Assembly: GCA_022059125.1 (NCBI GenBank)
Contig: JAEUWY010000023.1
Span: 2,108,001-2,172,000, forward strand
Source: Corynespora cassiicola
Lineage: Eukaryota; Ascomycota; Dothideomycetes; Pleosporales; Corynesporascaceae
DNA: 64,000 nucleotides
Direction: 5' to 3'
The notes under the pieces were generated by a model. The model did not search any database, was not told the DNA's origin, and saw nothing but the letters and a program-made list of their open reading frames with translations. This document shows, piece after piece, positions 56,081 through 64,000 of the stretch (positions are counted from its first letter, which is position 1; each line of letters starts with the position of its first letter). The position numbers and the translations under genes were made by a program.

Positions 56081-59011
56081 GGCATTACGACAACGAGGCG
56101 GCACGGACTACCCGCCCTACAATCCTATCGGAGTCTCACAAGGGTCTGATAACATGGTGCAGGCAAACTGCCTTCCCGATGCAGCAAAACAGGCGGCCAT
56201 GCGTAGGCAGGCATGATGTCGCAATCAAGCACGGGACTCTGTCGCCACGTGAAAGTGCGAAAAAAAAAGCTTGGAAGGGGGGTGTGCAGGCAGTGACATG
56301 CAGGTGGAATGTGGCAGGTTGCTCAAAAAATTCGCTACGATGCCGGTAGTCATTGTTCCAAGCGAAGTGTTTTGGAGATTAGCAGCGGACAAGGAGCATA
56401 AGCGTGGTGTTTCATGTACCGGCGACCACAATGCGGTGAAGGGACTTGGTGCTATGTATAGGACGAAGTGTGACTGGAATGCATGGGATGAAACTTGACA
56501 GAATCCAATCCGGCACGGGAGGTTGGAGAGGATTGTTTTGTTCTGCTGCTGGGGCGACGAGGAGAGGGGAGGTTCGTTAGTGCTGAGGGAGGGCATGTTG
56601 CAATACGGGGGAAGCGGCGCCTCCCGTCGCAGAGGGGTGAGCAACCAGGGCCACCAAGAGGGAAAAAGAGCGACGAGACAGGAGGCTTCGGGGATCAACA
56701 ACGACGTGGGCTCGGATTAATGGCGATGTGCAGAGCGAAAGCAGAGGGCCATGGGCTACACATGTCCACGACGGGCGTGTCGTGTGGGCGCGTGACTTTG
56801 TTTCGGTCCAAGGCTCGGGCAGTGGGCGGCGGCTAGCCAGCAGCAGCAGGAGTTCGCCTGGGCCGTGGACTAAATGGCTCACCGTCGTAATGCCACGGAA
56901 GAGGCGTCGTCGGCGGTCGAATGACAGGCTGGGCGAATGTTGGGGGAGTTCGTCGGTGGCTTACCCCAACTTAGCCGGGACAGGAAGGCGGGCAGCCGTT
57001 CGCAACGTTTCGGCACCAGGCTGCATCAGCACCATCCAGCACCGTCCCGCGCTTGCATCGATGCTGCGCACGATGGCCGAGGGGAATCTGGACAAAAGGT
57101 GAGACTGGACGACGCGCCCCAGGGAACAAAGGTGACACTCACCGCCGGTCCACGCCCATGGCACGGCCCAGACTTCCGCACTCGGGCAATGGCTGAGGAT
57201 GGCACAAGACGCGGTCGGGGCCGGATGGAGCAGTCTCTTGTTGATCGAGCGCGTCCAGTCAGCGTGGTACAGAGCGGCGGGCGACCGGGGCTATGGAGGC
57301 CACAGATCTGGAAGGGCGGCGCAGTGGATTGGGCAATTGAGCCATCGAGGCAAAAGGAGACGCGTCGCGATTGTTGGGAAACGAGATTAATCTCGACGCG
57401 ATTGAGGGTGCATGGCAAGCGCTGTGCCTGACAGACGCTGCTATGCGACGGCTCCTGGCCGCAGGACCCGATATAGGCTCTGTATGGGAAAAAGACCAGG
57501 ACAATATCCCCTGCGTCTGGCAGCAAAGCGCTTCACGGTGCCGTCTGACGGGCGGCATGACGCCATTTCCCATTTTGCAGGATATTGGAGGCTGCCATGA
57601 TGGTAACAGGCGGAAATGGGAGATGGGGGGTGGGAATGGGGAATACGGCGCGGTGAGCTGACTGTTGGCTGAGAAGCAAGAATGGCGGTAGTGGCAGAGG
57701 CACGAATTGAATTCGTATTGGAGTTCTGGCAGGTGAAGAGGCTAAAGAGGCGCGTCGGGCAAGCCAATCGAGGTACCGCGGAGGGTGACTGCGCGACGTG
57801 ATGTTCAGGGCGATGGGCCAACGACGACGCTGGGGGCCCGGGCCAGGGAGCAGCAGGATCAGAGGCAGGGAGTGGCAGAGACAGACGGGCATGTGAGGTC
57901 GCAGGCGGGCACATGTCGCTCATCCGATGGTGTCGCGAGGGAGGCGTGGGAGGGCTTCTAGAAGGCCAAGCGCGGGCTGGTACGGTTGTTGCGGCATGGC
58001 GGGCAATGGCGGGCAACGGCGTGGAGGTGCAGGCTGATAGCGGTAGCGGTGGCAGTGGCAGAGGCAGGCGGGCCACAACGGCCGAGGTCGAGGGCGGCAG
58101 CACGGACGGGATGTGCTGGTGTAGGTGACGGGGGTGACGGGGGTGACAGGCGCGGGCGATTGGAGCGCCGGCCGGGGGGTTCTGGTTGACAATCGGCCGT
58201 GGCAGCGTGGCCGCATGGCACGTCGACGGGTCCGTCAGTCAGCCTGAGCCCAGCCCAAGCAAGCCCCCAGCCCCAAACCCCAGGCGCGGCGTGGATGAAT
58301 GCGAAAAACCATCAACGAACCCACACGGCCCTCCGGCTGGCCCTCTCGGTCGCCGCCGCCCTGGCCATGGCCCTGTGCCATTCCACCGTTGCTCGCGTGT
58401 GCGCTGATCCATTCACCCTCGACCGCCGTGCTGCCCCTCCAGCCGCGTGGTGCCATCGGTGCCAGTAGACGCCAGTGGACGCCAGTGGGTGCCGTGTACT
58501 CGGTCGCTCTGCTATCTGCCGCCCAGAGCAGGGCGTCTGCGGTCTATACCCTACGCTCCCTAGGTACCTGCTAGCAGGCAATTCCAAGCCCTCCCCCAAA
58601 TCACGCACCCGCGTCGCCGCGCCGTTGATATCACCCCAGCTAGCCCGCTTTCTGCTCGGCCGTCCGGCGCCTGCGCCTGTTCAGCACCACAGCACCAGCC
58701 GTCTGGACCCTGCCCGTCGCCTTAATCCTGGGCTGCACGACTCTTTCTCTGCCCGCATTAAAATAGGCCTGCCTGGCCCAGCCCGCCGTACCCTTCATCC
58801 CGGCCACTCACCCACACCTCACAACCGCCCACACGCACACTCACCACACCCACCACACACATATCTTCCGCCGCGGCCTGCCCCCCAGGAGGGCGTCGAC
58901 AACATTCCGAGCAGCGCCCCCGAGCCGCTCTGCGACAACTGCTCGCGCGGCGCTGTCTGCAGCAACACCGAACTGTGCGCCCCTCTGTTCCGCACCGCGC
59001 CACTGCCCGCC
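56081..59011. other. GC-rich 2.9-kb stretch without a convincing gene
   Basis: Upstream of the amino-acid permease. Long spurious Pro/Arg/Ser-rich frames exist on both strands (for example 57441-58103 minus), but none has a motif or clean splice structure. The last ~400 bp have the pyrimidine-rich look of a fungal promoter and leader, with an open frame that runs into the permease start. Could contain a noncoding RNA or a long 5' UTR; not shown. Confidence 0.45.
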
Positions 59012-60897
59012 ATGGTCTACGAGGACGAGTACGGCACCGAGAAGAGCTTCGGGAGGGAGTCGCAGAGCTCGCACTACTATGGCGAGTCAGCCTACCACCG
59101 TGACGGCCTGGGGAGGAGAGTCTTGGATAGCTTCAAGAGGGACCCCAACCAGAACCTGACCCCCAAGGGCTCCATCGGCGCCGATGGCAAAGTCTTCGAC
59201 GTCGAAAGCGCCGCCCAAAACACGGCTAGCTCTCCGCTGGCCCGCAGGCTCAAAGGACGTCACTTGTGAGCATGACCCCGTCGTCCTGCCTAACCCCGGG
59301 ATCCATGTCTAACATGTCGCTACAGGCAGATGATTGCAATCGGAGGCTCCATAGGTACCGGCCTGTTCGTAGGCTCAGGCCAGTCCCTCGCCGAGGGAGG
59401 TCCCGCCGGTGTAGTCATCGCCTACTGCATGGTCGGCATCATGTTGTACTGCACCGTCCATGCCCTGGGCGAGATGGCCGTCCTGTTCCCCGTTGCGGGT
59501 TCCTTCTCCGCTTACTCGACGAGATTTCTGGACCCAGCTTGGGGGTTTGCCATGGGCTGGAAGTGAGTATCCGCCCACTCGGGTCGTTGCCTTGACACCT
59601 GACTGACTTGTGCAGCTACGCCATGCAATGGCTCGTTGTGCTACCGCTGGAGATTGTCGCTGCAACCTACACGGTCAATTACTGGAACGACAATTCCGTC
59701 AACAACAACGCCTGGGTCGGCATCTTCCTGGTCCTGGTCGTTGGCATCAACTTGTTCGGTGTCAAGGGCTACGGAGAGGCCGAGTTCGTTTTCGCCATTC
59801 TGAAAATCACCGCCGTTATCGGTTTCATCATCCTCGGTGTCATCATCAACATCGGTGGCGGCCCCAACGGCAGCTACATCGGTGGCAAGTTCTGGAGAGA
59901 ACCTGGCGCCTTCAACAACGGCTTCAAGGGTCTCTGCAGTACTTTTGTCAATGCCGCTTTTGCTTTTTCCGGGACCGAGCTGGTCGGTCTCGCCGCCGCC
60001 GAAACGGCCAACCCCAGGAAATCCCTTCCAACTGCGGTCAAGCAGGTCTTCTGGCGCATCACCCTCTTCTACATTGTCTCGCTCACCGTCGTTGGTCTCC
60101 TTGTTCCCTACGATGACAAGCGCCTCCTCCAAAAGAACAACAGCGCCGATGCTGTTGCCTCGCCCTTCGTCATCGCCATCCAGAACGCCGGAATAGAAGG
60201 TCTCCCCTCCGTCTTCAACGCAGTCATCATGATTGCTGTCCTGTCCGTCGGCAACTCCTCCATCTATGGTTCATCGCGTACGTTGGCCGCCCTCGCTGAG
60301 CAGCACCAGGCACCAAAGATTTTCACCTACATCGATCGCCAGGGCCGTCCTCTCGTATCCATTGCCTTTGCCTCCTGCCTCGGTCTTCTCGCCTTCCTCG
60401 CTGGAGCCGAGAAACATCTTCAAGACGCCGCCTTCAACTGGATGCTGGCGTTGTCCGGCCTTTCTGCAGTATTCACCTGGGCTTCCATCTGCCTTGCTCA
60501 TATTCGCTTCCGCAAAGGCTGGCAACTGCAGGGCCACACCCTTGATGAACTAGCCTTCCGATCCCAACCCGGCATCATCGGCTCCTGGATTGGCTTCATT
60601 TTCAACATGCTCGTCCTCATCGCACAATTCTGGGTCGCGGTAGCTCCCGTTGGCTATGCAGGCAAGACAACGTCCGATCGCCTGACCGAATTCTTCACAA
60701 TCTACCTCGCGCTCCCCATAATGCTCGTCTTCTATCTTGGATATAAATTTTATTACCGCACGTCGGTCGTGCGATCCTACAACATGGATCTGCACACGGG
60801 CATCCGCGAGCTCAACCTCGAGCAGCTGATCGACGAGGAGAGGGAAGAGCGCAAGGCCTGGCCCAGGTGGAAGAAGATCTACAAGTTCTTCTGCTAG
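59012..60897 (+). CDS. Amino-acid permease (APC superfamily, YAT/GAP1 type), 590 aa
   Basis: Exons 59012-59265, 59326-59562 and 59616-60897; introns 60 and 53 bp. The family signature starts at the first helix: MIAIGGSIGTGLFVGSGQSL, then GEMAVLFPVAGSFSAYSTRFLDPAWGFAMGWNYAMQW. Later come FAFSGTELVGLAAAETANPRKSLP and GNSSIYGSSRTLAALAEQ. Twelve hydrophobic segments and a cytosolic Glu/Arg-rich tail (LIDEEREERKAW) fit plasma-membrane amino-acid/H+ symporters. The first 90 residues are a hydrophilic cytosolic N-terminus. Specificity cannot be read from the sequence. Confidence 0.95.
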
Positions 60898-62817
60898 TAC
60901 TTGCCCTCATTCCCTCTCCATGCTCTTGCAACAAAAAAAAGAAACCATCCTTTTGACCATTTCACACGGCGTGTGTAAATATTTGTTTGACCGGATACCC
61001 CACGTTGCTCCAAGTTCTAATCCGCGATCCTCTTCACTTTAGCCTAATGCTTCGACATTCTGCGCAATCATAGAGACTGGCGTCCTCCTCGACCGACATC
61101 TCCACTATCTTCTAATGCTCAGCAAGCGACCTACCGTTTCTCTTGAAATTCCCTTGGTTTGGGTGTCTTTTGTGATACCAGGCGGCATGGTGCTCCTGTT
61201 TTCGACTCCAATAGACCCTTCGTCGGAACAGCCTCTCCATCGCGCAGCCCTGCGAGTTATTGCCTTTTTTTTCCCTACTCTTTTTTCTATTCTTCTATTC
61301 GCCAAGATTGTTCTAAATTTGGTTCCATTTTGATTCAAAGGGGATGGTGTCTATACCTTATCCGTGCTGGGTTTCCTATGTGGCGGGTGGCTTGGATGTT
61401 TTCCTGGTGGAGGTATAAGTGATTGAGCGTGTCTGTATACTGAAATGGCCTGTTATGAATTCTGATGGTATTGACGGTCGATGGGAGAAGGGTATGGCGT
61501 GGTGGGGAGGGGTGGTTGAAGGGTAGAAGTTGGGTGCTGAACGCCGGGTGTCCTTACATACGTATATGAACGAAGGCGGCAGCAATGGGGAGGGACGCCC
61601 TAGGGACGACGGTTTGGGTGTTGAAACTGTAGAGGCTAGGCTCCGACTTCGGGTCTGGCTAGTGTTTAGCAGACTGAGCAAATGAATAAAAAAAATTTCA
61701 TATAACCTTTTTTTCCTTTCGAACGTTGATGCATGTCTAGTCTGCCTGTCCTCGTTGGATGGCTTACTGACTGGGTTAATATGAGTCCACTTTGGTGAAC
61801 CATTGAATGACAGCAGTACCTCCAAAACTGTCGCCAAACATACATACGCAGAAAAGTACATAGACTTAGAGAACACTCGGTGTAAACCAGACCTCAATAG
61901 AAAAGAAGGGAGGGAGCGGAAGCCAAGAACCAACACAATCATGCATTAAAACGATCTAATTTGCGAGCCCACCAAAGATAACCGCAATCCCAAGTCCCTC
62001 TTCTCCCAATCTTTGCCCCTCTCTTTCTCCCAGTACAACAACAATGACAATGACAATAAAAAAAGGCCGAAGCCACAAGCGAGACGGAGCCCAGCGATGA
62101 AGCCACACAGCCCACGTCTCTTTTTTCTCTCTGAATCGATCGAAAAGGAAAGCCCGGACACTACAATACCCTGCCGTACCCTACCACCACACTATTCCAA
62201 ACAAGTACTTTAGACAAAGAAGTGGCTTCTGCTCCGGGCGTTGCCCACCCACTTCGATCCCAAGACCCTCTTTCCCTTTAATTTCCCTTCTCTTTTTTTG
62301 GCGAAAAAGAAGAACATGAACAAATTCTTTCTTTCTTCTCCCTCCCCCCCCTTTCAGAAGAAAAAGTTCGTACTCAGACAAGAAGTCCAAAGGATCGAAA
62401 CCTACATTCTCCCCTCACTTCCCCTCAAAAGAAGAAGAAGAAGAAGGGAAATGAGAAATGAGGTTCCCCAAAATACCATGATATCCTTGACATTTTCCTT
62501 TTCCGATTTCCATGCTCGGCCGTAACATGCTCTCAGCTCCAAGGGAATCCATCAAGCAAGCAAGTCTAGGTAGGATAAACGGGGAGGGGTACGGACAGCC
62601 AGCAAGCCAAGCCAATACCCCAGATCAAGGAAAAAAAGAAATTCTTTTACCTTCTCCATTAGTAGAGCCAAGCCCCAATTCATCCAGAAGAAGAAGCGAA
62701 AAAAAGGAATGACCAACTAATGTTGAAGCAGGTAGCCCTCCTCCCTCTTCCACCTCTTCCAAGAAAAAAAAAAGGATCAAAATCACATCAGAGAAGAAAA
62801 ATCAAATCAAAAAAATC
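60898..62817. other. Intergenic between convergent genes
   Basis: 3' UTR-like sequence of the permease and of the INSIG gene, with many A- and T-runs and a GAA-rich stretch (62428-62447). No gene supported. Confidence 0.5.
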
Positions 62818-64000
62818 TTATCCCCGCTTCGCATCCAACACGGCGAGCCGCCGCCCAATGCTGCCAAAGCACACGCAGCTACAGAACAGCACGCTGCCAA
62901 CCCACGTGACAACCGCAAGGCTCTCGTAGCTGACCACGCCGGCGAAGAGCTCCTGGTCGGCAGCGGTGGCGGCGGCAGCAGCGGCGGCGGCGGCGGAAGA
63001 AGACGCCGAAGGGTAATGGGTGCTGTTCGAGGTGGCGGGCAGCGAGGGCGAGGGGAGCACGTCCGGGTTCGAGAGGAAGATGAAGGATGTGACGACCGAG
63101 GTGACGATGAGCGAGAAGGAGAGGCCCGGCTTGCTGCGGTCGAGAATGTACCACAGGGCCGGATTGACCAGGGCGAGGGTGAGGGTGAGCTGGAGGGTGG
63201 ATTGCCAGGGGAGGCGGCGCTGGGGTTGACGTTAGTATCTCTACACCATGCCATGTCATGTCACGCCATGGCTATGTATGCCCTGCCCTAAACCCGAGTT
63301 CCAGACTTTAGGGGGGTGCACGAGGGGGACTACTCACAATGGCAAAGGCAATGCCCATGAAGGCGCCCACGCTCCTCACCACCTCATTCCATTGCTCCGT
63401 AAACGACGTCTCCTTCTCCGCCTCGGGCTCCGGCCCCTCGCACCCCTCGCCATCCCACAGCAGATCCACATACGGCAGCAAGCTCCCCAACCCCATGCCC
63501 GCGAACCCCCAGGCGGCAAGATACACCCAGCTCCCCCGATCCACCGCCTCGACCCGCACCGCCGCCAGCTCCCGCCGCTCGTGCAAGTGCGACACCACGA
63601 CCCCGTACGCAACCCCAAACGTGAAAAGCGCCGCCAGCTTCCCCAAGATGACGGCGTACTTGGACGCCCCCCTGCGCACCGGCCGCCTTCGTGCCTGCAC
63701 CTTGCTGCCTCGCCGCTGGGAGAGTCCCTCGTGGTGGTGGTGCTGCTGCTGCAGCGTTCCCAGGGCGCCCCTCCTCCGCGCCGACGAAGACTTGCCACCC
63801 GCAATGCTAGTGCTCGTATTGCCGGTATCTATGCTGCCGCCGACGAGCCCCATGCCCGAGTGCGCGGGCGTCTCGGCGCCGGTGCCCCAGGGGGTTTGCG
63901 CGACGCTGCGCTCGTCGGCGGTCGCGGAGCCCACGTCGTCGTAGATGCCATAGAGCGTGCTGCTCGTCATATTGAGCAGGCTCTTGTTGCGGGGCGGCGG
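62818..64000 (-). CDS. INSIG domain membrane protein, 5' end outside window
   Basis: Exons >64000-63338 and 63219-62818; the 118-bp intron joins VGAFMGIAFAI to RRLPWQSTLQL. The frame stays open to the right edge, reading PPPRNKSLLNMTSSTLYGIYDD, so the N-terminus is missing. The INSIG part spans KYAVILGKLAALFTFGVAYGVVVSHLHE, LAAWGFAGMGLGSLLPYVDLLW, the second-exon LALVNPALWYILDRSKPGL and the final WVGSVLFCSCVCFGSIGRRL. Insig proteins sit in the ER membrane and control SREBP processing or HMG-CoA reductase. A Ser/Ala-rich loop (poly-Ala) is inserted before the last helix. The cytosolic N-terminus is low-complexity. Confidence 0.9.

Noticed and set aside
57441..58103. 220-codon minus-strand frame
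   Set aside because: Pro/Ser/Arg-rich low-complexity product without motif or splice structure; typical of GC-rich non-coding DNA.

Overview
The window is nuclear DNA of a filamentous ascomycete (Pezizomycotina). The evidence is genes with many short introns (mostly 45-70 bp, GT-AG, some GC-AG), a single dispersed 5S rRNA gene, a Zn2Cys6 regulator, and fungal-specific protein families. I cannot resolve the class. Gene models below were built by hand-splicing the reading frames; splice sites are stated so they can be checked.

Layout. 1-6 kb: the 3' part of a large AtuA/DUF4387/CoA-transferase fusion gene, followed on the same strand by a Zn2Cys6 transcription factor. 6.4-10.5 kb: a small unknown three-exon gene, an IMPACT/YIH1-like gene on the minus strand and an unknown 319-aa gene with a GC-AG intron. 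10.5-13.5 kb: no gene seen. 13.5-24.2 kb: an accessory block of fungal-specific genes. It holds a 1,098-aa protein joining a trypsin-like serine protease to a coiled-coil/membrane module, a divergently transcribed C-terminally anchored membrane protein, a tiny cysteine-rich protein, and a second 575-aa member of the coiled-coil/membrane family that keeps the same intron positions. 24.8-43.4 kb: mostly conserved housekeeping genes. These are an arginyl-tRNA synthetase-like gene, tRNA-Glu(CTC), PAQR and TLC membrane proteins, a secreted M20 peptidase, mitochondrial presequence protease, taxilin, nitronate monooxygenase and a CAMK-type kinase. 44.4-55 kb: a mixed accessory region. It has the 5S rRNA, an NmrA-like pseudogene, a Rieske protein, an unknown membrane protein, a decayed alpha/beta-hydrolase, a secreted amidohydrolase set in AT-rich gene-free DNA, and two unknown genes. 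55.2-56.1 kb: an LTR-like segment and a 55-bp minisatellite. 56-59 kb: GC-rich sequence without a convincing gene. 59-64 kb: an amino-acid permease and the 3' part of an INSIG-family gene.

Functional links. The fusion enzyme and the adjacent Zn2Cys6 factor may form a small catabolic unit. The PAQR and TLC genes are tandem membrane-lipid-type genes. The protease/membrane fusion, its divergent membrane partner and its paralogue are the best candidate for a poorly described system. Its domain content (predicted protease plus coiled-coil transmembrane protein, in an accessory setting) invites comparison with fungal allorecognition or cell-death modules, but that role is inference only.
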